64,000 bases of DNA, taken from NCBI GenBank assembly GCA_963843835.1, contig CAWJMD010000003.1, forward strand, positions 124,001 to 188,000, in the 5' to 3' direction. The DNA comes from CAWJMD01 sp963843835. Its GTDB lineage: Bacteria > Actinomycetota > Actinomycetes > Actinomycetales > CAWJMD01. The position numbers and the translations under genes are program-made. The notes below the pieces were generated by a model. The model worked only from the letters and a program-made list of their open reading frames with translations. It made no database searches and had not been told where the DNA came from. Positions 8,253-16,655 of the stretch are shown here, piece by piece; position 1 is the first letter of the stretch, and every line of letters begins with the position of its first letter.

Positions 8253-8912
8253 TGTCCGGGCCGCCGCGCGGCGCCGCGGCGCAGGCGCGGTGCGCCCTCG
8301 CCGGAGCGGCGCTCGGCCTCGGATGGGCGGCCGTGGCGCGCGGCTGGATGCGACTCATCAGCGACGACCCCGAGTTCAGCTGGGCCGGAACGCTCTTCGT
8401 CCTCGGCGGTGGCGCTGTCTCCGGCCTCATCCTCGGGGTCGTCGAGGCCCGCCGGCGAGCCGGTGGCCGGTGGGCCTGGGGGCTGCTCACCGTCCTGGTG
8501 CTGCCGTACTTCGCGGGCGCGGGGATCGTCCTGCTGCCCGCCCTGGTGCTCGGTGGTCTGGCGCTCTCGTGGACGGTGGCCGGGGTGGGTCCGGCTGGCC
8601 ATGGGTGCGGTCGGCCTCGGGGCCCTGCCCGCCTTCCTCGTCCTCGTGGTCGGCGCACCCGCGGAGCTCCCCAGGCTTCCGTGGCTGGCCCTGGCCGGCG
8701 CCGTCGCCCTGTCCGCCGGGGTGGCCTACGGAGGGGCGGTGCCGTGGCGCCGGAGGTCGACGCCGGTGGCCTCGAGCCCCGTCCTGACCAGCGCCACGAC
8801 CTCGATGTCGTCGGAGTCGAGCTCCGACAGCGGGATCCACGCGGAGGCCGAGGTGCTGCCGTCGACCTCGAGGACACGCGGCTCGTCCCGTTCACTGACC
8901 TCGCCCCGGTAG
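8252..8912 (+). CDS. Small integral membrane protein (frame break, 3' end uncertain)
   Basis: Starts at ATG 8252, overlapping the stop of the SodC-like gene by one base (TGATG), so it is probably co-translated with it. Hydrophobic segments LAGAALGLGWAAVARGWM, LFVLGGGAVSGLILGVVE and LLTVLVLPYFAGAGIVLLP are followed by ALVLGGLALSWTVAG. Near 8581-8590 a GGGG run shifts the frame; removing one base gives WVRLAMGAVGLGALPAFLVL and WLALAGAVALSAGVAYGGA, two more membrane helices. After about 8750 the sequence no longer looks like a membrane protein and runs antisense to the Nudix gene, so the true stop is probably near 8730-8760. Function unknown. Confidence 0.6.
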
Positions 8913-9217
8913 AGGAGCCGGATCGAGTGGTAGTCCTCGAGGGTGCCGTCGGGCGCGTGCCCGGTGAAGTGGATCGAGTCGACCTCGAGCAGCTCGCGGA
9001 CCTCCACGTGCAGCCCCGTCTCCTCGTGCACCTCGCGCACGACGGCGTCGCGGGGGTGTTCGCCGTGGTCGACGCCGCCGCCCGGGAGCGTCCACCCGCC
9101 GGGCCACCCGGTGCGGTGCGACAGCTGGGCGAGCAGCACGGCGCCGTCACGCACGCAGACCGCGTAGGCGCCGACGCGCTGGCGCCTGACTGCCTTGTCC
9201 TCGTGCGGCGACGTCAC
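8726..9217 (-). CDS. Nudix hydrolase
   Basis: A 163-residue Nudix protein if started at GTG 9217 (VTSPHEDKAVRRQRVGAYAV). The Nudix box GGGVDHGEHPRDAVVREVHE followed by ETGL occupies about residues 47-70 and matches GX5EX7REUXEEXGU. These enzymes hydrolyse nucleoside diphosphates linked to another moiety; the substrate cannot be told from sequence. The longer frame reaching 9286 was rejected because it would overlap the start of the plus-strand Nudix gene at 9270. Two different Nudix genes back-to-back suggest a nucleotide-housekeeping cluster. Confidence 0.88.
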   Translation of the reverse strand: MTSPHEDKAVRRQRVGAYAVCVRDGAVLLAQLSHRTGWPGGWTLPGGGVDHGEHPRDAVVREVHEETGLHVEVRELLEVDSIHFTGHAPDGTLEDYHSIRLLYRGEVSERDEPRVLEVDGSTSASAWIPLSELDSDDIEVVALVRTGLEATGVDLRRHGTAPP

Positions 9218-9269
9218 CCGGGGAGGGTAGCCGTGGAGCGTCGTCGCCCGTCCCTCGTAGGGTTGGCAC

Positions 9270-9785
9270 ATGTCTGTGCTCGCCACCCTCCGACGCCGCG
9301 GCTACACCGCTGCGCTGCTGGCGTTCCGGCGCATGCCGGCGCCCGTCCGCCGGACGATGGTCCGCGTCGGCACACCGGGCTTCACCGTCGGTGCCGTGGT
9401 GGCGATCGAGTGCGACGGGGAGATCCTGTTCCTGCGCCAGCCCCACCGGGTCGGATGGTCCCTGCCGGGCGGTCTTCTCGACCGCGGCGAGCGCGCCGGC
9501 GACGCCGTGGTCCGTGAGGTCCGCGAGGAGACGGGCCTGACGATCGAGGTGGGCCTGCCCCTGACGTGCCAGGTCAACCCGCGCGTCCGCCGCGTGGACG
9601 TGATCTACCGCCTGCCGGTCGACCACAAGCCGCCCGTCCGCGTCGGCGGCGAGGCCAAGGGCCACCGCTGGATGCGCCTCGAGGAACTGCCCGAAGCCGA
9701 CGCATCGACACGCGAGATCCTCGATGTGCTCGAGCGGGCCCGCGATGCCGCCCAGATGACCGGGCGGCTGGTCGAGGGGGCGTGA
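9270..9785 (+). CDS. Nudix hydrolase
   Basis: A 171-residue Nudix-domain protein. The catalytic box is GGLLDRGERAGDAVVREVRE then ETGL (about residues 68-91). The N-terminal extension MSVLATLRRRGYTAALLAFR is basic and amphipathic. The C-terminal part KGHRWMRLEELPEADAST is typical of MutT-like pyrophosphohydrolases. The nucleotidyltransferase that follows begins at or just after its stop codon, so the two are likely one transcript and may act on sugar nucleotides; this is inference. Confidence 0.9.
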   Translation: MSVLATLRRRGYTAALLAFRRMPAPVRRTMVRVGTPGFTVGAVVAIECDGEILFLRQPHRVGWSLPGGLLDRGERAGDAVVREVREETGLTIEVGLPLTCQVNPRVRRVDVIYRLPVDHKPPVRVGGEAKGHRWMRLEELPEADASTREILDVLERARDAAQMTGRLVEGA

Positions 9786-9809
9786 CCGCCCGGCCAGGAG
9801 CCGGCCGGC

Positions 9810-10562
9810 GTGGTGCTCGCGGCCGGAGAGGGGCGACGGCTGCGCCCGCTCACGCTGCTCCGGCCCAAGCCCCTGTGCCCCGTGGCGGGCATCCCGCTGA
9901 TCGACTGGGCGCTGTCCGCCCTCGCCCCGCACGTGGGGACCGGTCCCGACGCGGTGGCCGTCAACGCCCACCACCTCGCCCAGCAGGTGGTGACGCATGT
10001 GGGCGACCGGGCGCACCTCTCGGTCGAGCAGCCGGAGGCCCTGGGCACTGCCGGTGCACTGGGCGCCCTCGCGTCCTGGCTGGACGGCCGACCGGTGCTG
10101 CTGGTCAACGGCGACGTCTACCTGGCGCCACGCTCGGGCCTGGTGGACACGGTGCTCGACGGCCTGGTCGAGGGCTGGGACGGGGAGCGGTGCCGCCTGC
10201 TGGTGGCGCCCGCCGGCCGGTCGGCGACGGCCGGGTCGTCACCGCGACTGCGCGCCGACTTCACCGACGACCGGGGCCACTGGGGGTACGTCGGCGCCTG
10301 CCTGCTGCCGGGGGACGTCGTCGCCGGCCTGCCGTCCCGTCCCAGCGGGCTGTACGAGGAGCTGTGGCGCGAGCTCGACGCGCGGAGGCTGCTCGACCTG
10401 CGCGAGCTCGACGGCCTGGCGATCGACTGCGGCACCCCGCACGACTACCTGCGGGCCAACCTGCACGCCAGCGGCGGCGCGTCGGTCGTCGGCGCCGGCG
10501 CCGTGGTCGAGGGGACCCTGACCCGCTCGGTCGTGTGGGACGGGGCGTTCGTCGGGCCCTGA
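9810..10562 (+). CDS. Sugar-1-phosphate nucleotidyltransferase (probable frame breaks at both ends)
   Basis: Nucleotidyltransferase of the RfbA/GMP family. The open frame starts VVLAAGEGRRLRPLTLLRPK, the nucleotide-binding loop, and contains LLVNGDVYLAP (metal-binding Asp) and YVGACLLPGDVV. Codons upstream of 9810 back to the Nudix stop fit the family (GQEPAGVVLAAGEG), and a GTG at 9782 lies in a neighbouring frame, so one base near the CCC run at 9788-9791 probably hides the true start. At the 3' end, removing one C from CCC near 10556 turns VGP-stop into VGPDEDLVEVVRAGDRDHPV, a natural extension. About 250-275 residues. The nucleotide and sugar used are unknown. Confidence 0.8.
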   Translation: MVLAAGEGRRLRPLTLLRPKPLCPVAGIPLIDWALSALAPHVGTGPDAVAVNAHHLAQQVVTHVGDRAHLSVEQPEALGTAGALGALASWLDGRPVLLVNGDVYLAPRSGLVDTVLDGLVEGWDGERCRLLVAPAGRSATAGSSPRLRADFTDDRGHWGYVGACLLPGDVVAGLPSRPSGLYEELWRELDARRLLDLRELDGLAIDCGTPHDYLRANLHASGGASVVGAGAVVEGTLTRSVVWDGAFVGP

Positions 10563-10686
10563 CGAGGACCTCGTCGAGGTGGTGCGCGCCGGCGACCGGG
10601 ACCACCCGGTCACGGTCGACGCGCACGCTGACCCGCCGACCCGGGAAGGGGGCGTGACCTTCGTCGCATCCGTCCGTTGTGTGCGC

Positions 10687-12775
10687 ATGAACCGACACTC
10701 GCTGGCCCGCGCAGCGGCGCTCTCGCTGGCACTGGCCCTCCCAGCCCTCGCCGTCCCCGCAGCAGCCCTCCCGTCCTCGCCGGCGGGCTCCGACCCGGTT
10801 GCGCAGACGGCCCCCGTCCAGCTGCTCCGCGTGACGACCCCGACGAGCGCCGACAAGGACCGCCTGCAGACGCTCGGCCTGGACCTGACCGAGCACGCCG
10901 GTCCCGACTTCGTCGAGGTCGTCACCCACGGCGCGGCCGACACCGACGCCCTGCGTGCGGCCGGGTTCGACTGGACGGTGGAGGTCGCCGACCTCGCTCT
11001 GCAGACGCGCCAGTCGCAGGAGGCGACCCAGGCGTACGCGGCGTCGGTCGAGCGGTCGCCGCTGCCCAGCGGTCGCACGAGCTACCGCACGCTCGACGAC
11101 TACAACGACGACATGGGCCGCCTCGCCGCCCTGGAACCGGGGCTCGTGGAGGAGATCGCGCTGCCGCACGAGACGCTCGAGGGGCGCACGGTCCAGGGGA
11201 TGGTGATCTCCGGCGACGTCGCGCAGAGCGACAGCCGCCCGACGCTGCTGATGATGGGCGTGCACCACGCCCGCGAGTGGCCCTCCGGTGAGAGCGCCAT
11301 GGAGTTCGCCTACGACCTCGCCAAGGGGTACGGCACCGACGAGCGCATCACCTCGCTGCTGGACCGGGCCCGCGTCGTCGTGGTCCCGGTGGTGAACCCC
11401 GACGGCTTCACCACCTCGGTCGCGGACGGCATGACGGTCGACCTGCGCGAGGTCGACGACGGGGGCACCGTGTCGATCATCGGCACGCCCGGCAACGCCT
11501 ACAAGCGCAAGAACTGCCGTGTGGTGGACGGCACCGAGCCGGCTCCCGGAGCCTGCGCGGCGGCCAAGAGCCCCGGCGGCTACGGGGTCGGGATCGACCT
11601 GAACCGCAACTACGGCGGCTTCTGGGGTGGCCCGGGCGCGTCCGAGCACCCCCGCCGACCCCACCTACTACGGCGCGGCGCCCTTCTCCGAGCCGGAGAC
11701 GCAGAACGTGCGCGAGCTGGTCTCGTCGATGCAGGTGACGACGCTGATCACCAACCACACCTTCTCCAACCTCGTGCTGCGCCCGCCGGGCCTGCGCGAG
11801 CAGGGCAACACCCCCGACGAGACGCGCTACGCGGCCCTCGGTGCCGCGATGGCCGCCCAGAACGGCTACACGAACCAGCACTCCTACGACCTGTACGACA
11901 CCACCGGCACCACGGAGGACTGGTCGTACTACGCCACCGGCGGCCTGGGGTTCACCTTCGAGATCGGCGAGGAGTTCCACCCGCCGTACCCGGAGGTCGT
12001 CGACCAGTACCTGGGCGCCGGCGAGTACGCGGGCAAGGGCAACCGTGAGGCCTACCTCGTCGCCCTCGAGAACACCGCCGACCCGCAGGCGCACTCGGTC
12101 GTGACCGGCCGGGCACCGGCCGGCGCGACGCTGCGGCTGGCCAAGGAGTTCGCGACGCCGACGTACGACGGCAGCTCGTTCACCGACCACCTCGAGTCGA
12201 CGATCACCGTCCCCGCGAACGGCCGCTTCGCGTGGCACGTCAACCCGTCCACGCGCCCCCTGGTGCAGGAGCGTCAGACCGAGACGGTCAGCTCCGAGCC
12301 CACCCGCGAGGAGACCTACACCGCCACCGGCCTGATCGCGCCGACGCAGTACGAGGACGTGCGGTTCGAGGTGACCGCCGCCGACGCGGCCGCCGACCTG
12401 CTGGCGATCGACCTGGACTGGCCCACCCCCGACGACTACGACCTCGAGGTGTACCGCGAGGCGGCGGACGGCTCCTTGGAGGAGGTGGCCTCGTCCGGCA
12501 ACGCCCCCGGCGCGAAGGAGCACACGGTGGTCGACGCCCCGGCCGCCGGCACCTACGTGCTGCGGGTGATCAACTTCGCCTCGGTCTCGCCGACGTGGAC
12601 CCTCACGGCCGGCCTGTACGAGTCCACCACCGGGACCGGTGGCCCGGGTCTGGTCGAGAACTGGACGCTGACGTGCGAGCGAGCCGACGGGACCGTCCTC
12701 CAGCGGGTCCCCGTCGTGGTCGAGCGCGGTCAGCAGGTGCGCGCCGACCTGGCGGCCTGCCGCTCCCAGTTCTGA
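10687..12775 (+). CDS. Secreted M14 zinc carboxypeptidase (frame break)
   Basis: Exported metallocarboxypeptidase. The start ATG at 10687 opens a Sec signal (AAALSLALALPALAVPAAA). The M14 domain shows MMGVHHAREWPSGE near residue 190 (zinc ligands His and Glu), GVGIDLNRNYGGFWGG (substrate-binding Asn/Arg), NHTFSNLVLRPPG (third zinc His) and FTFEIGEEFHPPY (catalytic Glu). A C-terminal beta-rich domain reading DLLAIDLDWPTPDDYDLEVY resembles pre-peptidase C-terminal domains. One extra base near 11644 breaks the frame between GGPGAS and TPADPTYYG; corrected length is about 695 residues. It probably degrades extracellular peptides. Confidence 0.9.
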
Positions 12776-12804
12776 CGGCGCCCACGGAGCGGGCCGACCC
12801 CCCG

Positions 12805-12872
12805 CCCGTCCTCTGAGTGCGAAGTGCTCCTTCAGGCACGCCTGTAGGGACCATGTGCACTCAGAGGACGGG
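12805..12872. repeat. 68-nt extragenic hairpin element
   Basis: Perfect 16-bp outer inverted repeat: arms at 12805-12820 (CCCGTCCTCTGAGTGC) and 12857-12872. The 36-nt interior is itself nearly symmetric and ends in a perfect inner hairpin CAGGC-AC-GCCTG at 12833-12844. Thus the whole element folds on both strands. It lies 29 bp past the carboxypeptidase stop and 35 bp before the next gene; it could act as a terminator or be a dispersed palindromic repeat. Confidence 0.8.
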
Positions 12873-12907
12873 GGAGCGTGGGCGGGGCGTGAACCTATGC
12901 TGAGGGA

Positions 12908-14116
12908 GTGAGAGTCCGCCGGTTCGGCGTCGCGCTCGGCGCAGCGCTCCTCCTGGCTGCCTGCTCCCCCTCCGGGGTGCCGTCCGAGGACGCGGGGCAC
13001 GGGACGGACCAGGCACCGGCCGACGAAGCGACCGGCCCCAGCCCCCACGACACCGGTGACGCGCCACCGAGCGCTCCGCTGCGAACCGGCGAGCGCTTGG
13101 TCGACCTGGCGATGCCCGCGGCCTACGAGCCCTCCTCGCCCACCGGACGCGGCACCGACGACTACCGCTGCTTCCTGCTCGACCCCGGGCTGACGTCGCC
13201 GGCGTTCATCACGGGTGTGGACGTGCTGCCGGGACGTCGGGACCTGGTGCACCACGTCATCCTGTTCCGCGTCCCGGCCGACCAGGTCGCCGGCGCCGAG
13301 GCGCAGGACGCGTCCACTCCGGGCGAGGGGTGGACGTGCTTCGGCGGCACCGGCATCGGCGGGGACGCCGGGCCGGCCACGGCCCTGACCAGCGCACCGT
13401 GGCTCGGAGCCTGGGCGCCCGGGGGCGGCGAGAGCCTGCTCGACGACGGGCTCGGCATCCCGCTCGAGGCGGGCAGCCGGGTGGTCATGCAGGTGCACTA
13501 CAACCTGCTGGCCGGTGACGGCCAGGACGTCAGCAGCGCCAGGCTGCGCCTGACCGACGGGACGGCGGACCTGGTCCCCCTCGAGACCATGCTGCTGCCC
13601 GGACCGGTGGAGCTGCCCTGTCGTCCCGAGCACGCCGAAGGCCCCCTGTGCGACCGCGAGGCTGCCCTGCTCGACGTGGTCGCCCGGTTCGGCTCAGCCT
13701 CCGGCTTCGCGGCCGCCGGTCTGCAATTGCTCTGCGGCGACGGGGACCTCGCACCCACCCCCGGGGACGTGCAGACGTGCGACCGCACCGTCAGGGAGAC
13801 GACGACGGTCCGGGCCGTGGCCGGGCACATGCACCTGCTCGGCAGTGCCATCTCGATCGAGGCCAACCCCGGCACCGACCGGGCGAGGACGCTGCTCGAC
13901 CTGCCCGTCTGGGACTTCGACGACCAGCGGGCGATCGGTCTGGACGAGCCGGCTGTGCTGCAGCCCGGTGACGTGCTGCGGGTGACGTGCCGCCACGACC
14001 AGGCCAACCGCGACCTGCTCCCGGCCTTCGACGGACAGCCCGAAAGGTACGTGGTGTGGGGCGACGGCACCACGGACGAGATGTGCCTGGGCATCGCGAT
14101 GGTCACGCGGCCGTAG
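12908..14116 (+). CDS. Lipoprotein with copper type II monooxygenase (PHM/DBM-like) domain
   Basis: A 402-residue protein with a lipobox LLLAACS (Cys about residue 19), then a low-complexity linker rich in Ala, Pro and Asp. The remainder resembles the two-lobed peptidylglycine/dopamine monooxygenase fold: DLVHHVILF near residue 113 and VVMQVHYN near residue 193 (copper-H site), AGHMHLLG near residue 306 and DGTTDEMCLG near residue 387 (copper-M site with its Met). Cysteines are spaced as in secreted disulfide-bonded proteins. Bacterial relatives have no firm substrate. GTG start at 12908. It stands upstream of the BNR/MoaD cluster but is separated from it by 92 bp. Confidence 0.82.
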   Translation: MRVRRFGVALGAALLLAACSPSGVPSEDAGHGTDQAPADEATGPSPHDTGDAPPSAPLRTGERLVDLAMPAAYEPSSPTGRGTDDYRCFLLDPGLTSPAFITGVDVLPGRRDLVHHVILFRVPADQVAGAEAQDASTPGEGWTCFGGTGIGGDAGPATALTSAPWLGAWAPGGGESLLDDGLGIPLEAGSRVVMQVHYNLLAGDGQDVSSARLRLTDGTADLVPLETMLLPGPVELPCRPEHAEGPLCDREAALLDVVARFGSASGFAAAGLQLLCGDGDLAPTPGDVQTCDRTVRETTTVRAVAGHMHLLGSAISIEANPGTDRARTLLDLPVWDFDDQRAIGLDEPAVLQPGDVLRVTCRHDQANRDLLPAFDGQPERYVVWGDGTTDEMCLGIAMVTRP

Positions 14117-14208
14117 GCCGATGAGTTCTCACCCGCCCCGAGGTCTCCCCTCTGTCGGGACGGACGAGTAGCGTCGCGTCCCAGCAGCCCGACGGAGGGA
14201 GCAGGACC

Positions 14209-15324
14209 ATGGGTGGCACACGCGTACTCGTCGGCACCCGGAAGGGTGCGTTCGTCCTCACCTCGGACGAACGGCGCACCGACTGGACGGTCGAGGGCCC
14301 GCACTTCCCGGGCTGGGAGACCTACCACGTCAAGGCGTCCCCGGTGAACCCCGACCGCCTCTACGCCTCGCAGACCAGCGGCTGGTTCGGTCAGGTGATC
14401 CAGCGCTCGGACGACGGCGGCACGACCTGGGAGCCGGTCGGCAACGACTTCACCTACGACGGGGTGCCAGGCGAGCACCAGTGGTACGACGGCACGTTGC
14501 GGCCGTGGTCCTTCACCAGGGTCTGGCACCTCGAGCCGTCGATCCACGACGCCGAGACGGTCTACGCGGGCGTCGAGGACGCCGCCCTGTTCAAGTCCAC
14601 GGACGGAGGGACCGGCTGGACCGAGCTGTCGGGACTGCGCCAGCACGACACGGGCCCCCAGTGGCAGCCGGGCGCGGGCGGGATGTGCCTGCACACGATC
14701 CTGCAGCACCCCACCGACGCGGACCGCCTGTACGTGGCGATCTCGGCGGCCGGGGCCTTCCGCACCACCGACGGCGGGACGACGTGGCAGCCGATCAACA
14801 AGGGGCTGCGGTCGGGTGAGATCCCCGACCAGGACTCCGAGGTCGGCCACTGCGTGCACCGCATCGACATGCACCCGGAGAGGCCCGACGTGCTGTACAT
14901 GCAGAAGCACTGGGACGTCCTGCGCAGCAAGGACGGTGGCGACAGCTGGCACGAGGTCAGCGGCAACCTCCCCTCCGACTTCGGCTTCCCGATCGCCGTG
15001 CACGCGCACGAGCCCGAGACCGTGTACGTCGTGCCCATCACCAGCGACTCCCACCACTTCCCGCCGGAGGGCAGGCTGCGCGTCTACCGCAGCCGGACGG
15101 GCGGTGACGAGTGGGAGGCGCTGACCTCCGGCCTGCCCCAGGAGGACTGCTACGTCAACGTGCTGCGCGACGCGATGGCCGTCGACACGCACGAGTCGTG
15201 CGGGATCTACTTCGGCACCACGGGGGGGCAGGTCTACGCCTCGAACGACTCCGGTGACTCGTGGACGCCCATCGTCCGGGACCTGCCGGCGGTGCTCTCC
15301 GTCGAGGTCCAGACCCTCGCGTGA
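14209..15324 (+). CDS. BNR/Asp-box beta-propeller protein (sialidase-like, VPS10-like)
   Basis: A 371-residue cytoplasmic-looking beta-propeller with no signal peptide. Asp-box repeats are spread along it: SDDGGTTWEP, STDGGTGWTE, TTDGGTTWQP, SKDGGDSWHE, SRTGGDEWEA and SNDSGDSWTP, six blades in all. There is no sialidase Arg triad or FRIP motif that I can see, so a glycosidase role is doubtful; photosystem-assembly-like or scaffold functions are alternatives. The ATG at 14209 has a GGAGGGAGCAGG ribosome binding site. A small MoaD/ThiS-like gene starts 7 bp after the stop, which suggests functional pairing. Confidence 0.8.
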   Translation: MGGTRVLVGTRKGAFVLTSDERRTDWTVEGPHFPGWETYHVKASPVNPDRLYASQTSGWFGQVIQRSDDGGTTWEPVGNDFTYDGVPGEHQWYDGTLRPWSFTRVWHLEPSIHDAETVYAGVEDAALFKSTDGGTGWTELSGLRQHDTGPQWQPGAGGMCLHTILQHPTDADRLYVAISAAGAFRTTDGGTTWQPINKGLRSGEIPDQDSEVGHCVHRIDMHPERPDVLYMQKHWDVLRSKDGGDSWHEVSGNLPSDFGFPIAVHAHEPETVYVVPITSDSHHFPPEGRLRVYRSRTGGDEWEALTSGLPQEDCYVNVLRDAMAVDTHESCGIYFGTTGGQVYASNDSGDSWTPIVRDLPAVLSVEVQTLA

Positions 15325-15331
15325 GCACTCG

Positions 15332-15637
15332 ATGACCGGCTCGGTGTGGGTGATCCTCCCCGCCCACCTGCGTGCCATGGCGCAGGTCGACGGCGAGGTG
15401 CACCTGGAGGTCCCGGGGGAGGTCACGCAGCAGTCGGTCCTGGACGCCCTGGAGGCGGAGTTCCCGGTCCTGGTGGGGACGATCCGCGACCGGACGACCC
15501 AGCGGAGGCGTCCGTTCGTGCGCTTCTTCGCGTGCCAGGAGGACCTCTCCCACGAGAGCCCCGACACGCCGTTGCCGGCCAGGGTCGTGCAAGGTGAGGA
15601 ACCGTTCATGGTCGTCGGCGCGATGGCAGGTGGGTGA
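15332..15637 (+). CDS. MoaD/ThiS-family ubiquitin-like protein with C-terminal Gly-Gly
   Basis: A 101-residue beta-grasp protein beginning MTGSVWVILPAHLRAMAQVD, with EVTQQSVLDALEAEFPVLVG in the family's central helix position and ending VVGAMAGG. The terminal Gly-Gly is what sulfur-carrier and ubiquitin-like proteins need for adenylation and thiocarboxylation. No moeB/thiF-type activating enzyme, moaE or thiG lies nearby, so it is not part of a standard molybdopterin or thiazole cluster. It lies between a BNR propeller gene (7 bp upstream) and a DinB gene that overlaps its stop by 4 nt. Confidence 0.75.
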   Translation: MTGSVWVILPAHLRAMAQVDGEVHLEVPGEVTQQSVLDALEAEFPVLVGTIRDRTTQRRRPFVRFFACQEDLSHESPDTPLPARVVQGEEPFMVVGAMAGG

Positions 15638-16233
15638 CGAGGATGCTCAAGGTCAAGGTGGAGCTGCACCGCTACCTCCAGCAGGGCCGCGAGGCCCTGC
15701 TGTGGAAGCTCGACGGGCTCTCGGAGTACGACGTCCGCCGCCCGCTGGTGCCTACCGGCACCAACCTGCTCGGCATCGTCAAGCACGTCGCGAGCGTCGA
15801 GGCGGGGTACCTGGGCGACACGTTCGCGCGACCGTTCCCCGATCCCCTCCCCTGGTTCGCGGACGACGCCGAGCCGAACGCCGACCTCTGGGCTGCCCCC
15901 GACGAGACCCGTGAGGACGTGGTCGGCCTGTACCGGCGGGTGTGGGAGCACTCCGACGTCACCATCGAGGAGGTGGACCTGGAGGGCACGGGCCACGTCC
16001 CCTGGTGGCCCGAGGAGCACAGTGCCGTCACCCTCCACCAGATCCTCGTGCACATGATCGCCGAGACGCACCGGCACGCGGGGCACGCCGATATCGTCCG
16101 GGAGCTCATCGACGGCGCCGTCGGACTGCGCACGGACAACACCAACATGTGGCCCGCCGACGACGCCGACTGGGACGCCCACCGGAGACGGCTCCAGGAG
16201 GCCGCGGAGACCTTCCTCCCGGGCGCAGGCTGA
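15634..16233 (+). CDS. DinB-superfamily (DUF664) protein
   Basis: A 199-residue four-helix-bundle protein of the DinB/YfiT type, whose members bind metal through three histidines and often act as thiol-dependent transferases. Visible features are LLGIVKHVASVEAGYLGDTF near residue 45 (first His), LHQILVHMIAETHRHAGHAD near residue 135 (remaining histidines) and NMWPADDADWDAHRRR. The GTG start overlaps the MoaD-like stop by 4 nt; an ATG three codons in is also possible. In actinobacteria such proteins may use mycothiol, but no direct evidence is visible here. Confidence 0.85.
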   Translation: MTRMLKVKVELHRYLQQGREALLWKLDGLSEYDVRRPLVPTGTNLLGIVKHVASVEAGYLGDTFARPFPDPLPWFADDAEPNADLWAAPDETREDVVGLYRRVWEHSDVTIEEVDLEGTGHVPWWPEEHSAVTLHQILVHMIAETHRHAGHADIVRELIDGAVGLRTDNTNMWPADDADWDAHRRRLQEAAETFLPGAG

Positions 16234-16237
16234 GCGC

Positions 16238-16633
16238 ATGGACCATGCGCGCATGTTCAGTGATGACGACCCGTCGCTGGGTCGCGTCCGGGAGATCGCG
16301 CACCGCCTCCCCGGCACCCGCGAGAAGGTCTCGCACGGACGGCCGGCTTTCTACACGACCAAGGTGTTCGCCTACTTCGGTGGCTCGCTGAAGGTCGATG
16401 GCGCGTGGGTGCAGCACGACGACTCGGTCGTCGTGCTGCCTGACCCTGCCGAGCGCGAGGCCCTCCTCGCGGAGGGACGCGTCTACGTGCCTGGCTACCT
16501 CGGGGTCTCCGGATGGCTCGGTCTCGACCTGCCCTCACCGGAGGGCGACTGGGACGAGGTGGCCGAGCTGCTCGATGCGTCCTACCGGCTCACGGCCCCC
16601 AAGCGCCTGGTCACCGAGCTGGACGCATGCTGA
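16238..16633 (+). CDS. MmcQ/YjbR family protein
   Basis: A 131-residue protein of the MmcQ/YjbR (DUF419) family, a small fold with a CyaY-like double wing. Visible are LGRVREIAHRLPGTREKVSH and GRPAFYTTKVFAYFGGSLK, with DEVAELLDASYRLTAPKRLV at the C-terminus. It starts 4 bp after the DinB stop, so it is the last gene of the BNR-MoaD-DinB-YjbR run. The biochemical function of the family is not established. It converges with the Rho-N-domain gene. Confidence 0.87.
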   Translation: MDHARMFSDDDPSLGRVREIAHRLPGTREKVSHGRPAFYTTKVFAYFGGSLKVDGAWVQHDDSVVVLPDPAEREALLAEGRVYVPGYLGVSGWLGLDLPSPEGDWDEVAELLDASYRLTAPKRLVTELDAC

Positions 16634-16655
16634 CAGGCGGTCGCGCCGTCCCCGC

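Noticed and set aside
8726..8912. C-terminal extension of the small membrane protein overlapping the Nudix gene
   Set aside because: The overlapping residues are Ser/Arg/Thr-rich antisense of the Nudix coding region; the real end is probably lost to an indel.
9217..9286. Longer start (9286) for the minus-strand Nudix gene
   Set aside because: It would overlap the start region of the divergent Nudix gene at 9270, and the extra N-terminal residues show no conservation pattern; GTG 9217 fits better.
12805..12872. Riboswitch or small RNA
   Set aside because: The structure is a symmetric palindrome without an asymmetric conserved core; no leader position before an operon that would suggest a ligand-controlled switch.
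14209..15324. True sialidase or glycosyl hydrolase
   Set aside because: Only Asp-box repeats are visible; no FRIP motif, Arg triad, Tyr nucleophile or signal peptide was recognised, so the enzyme name is not supported.
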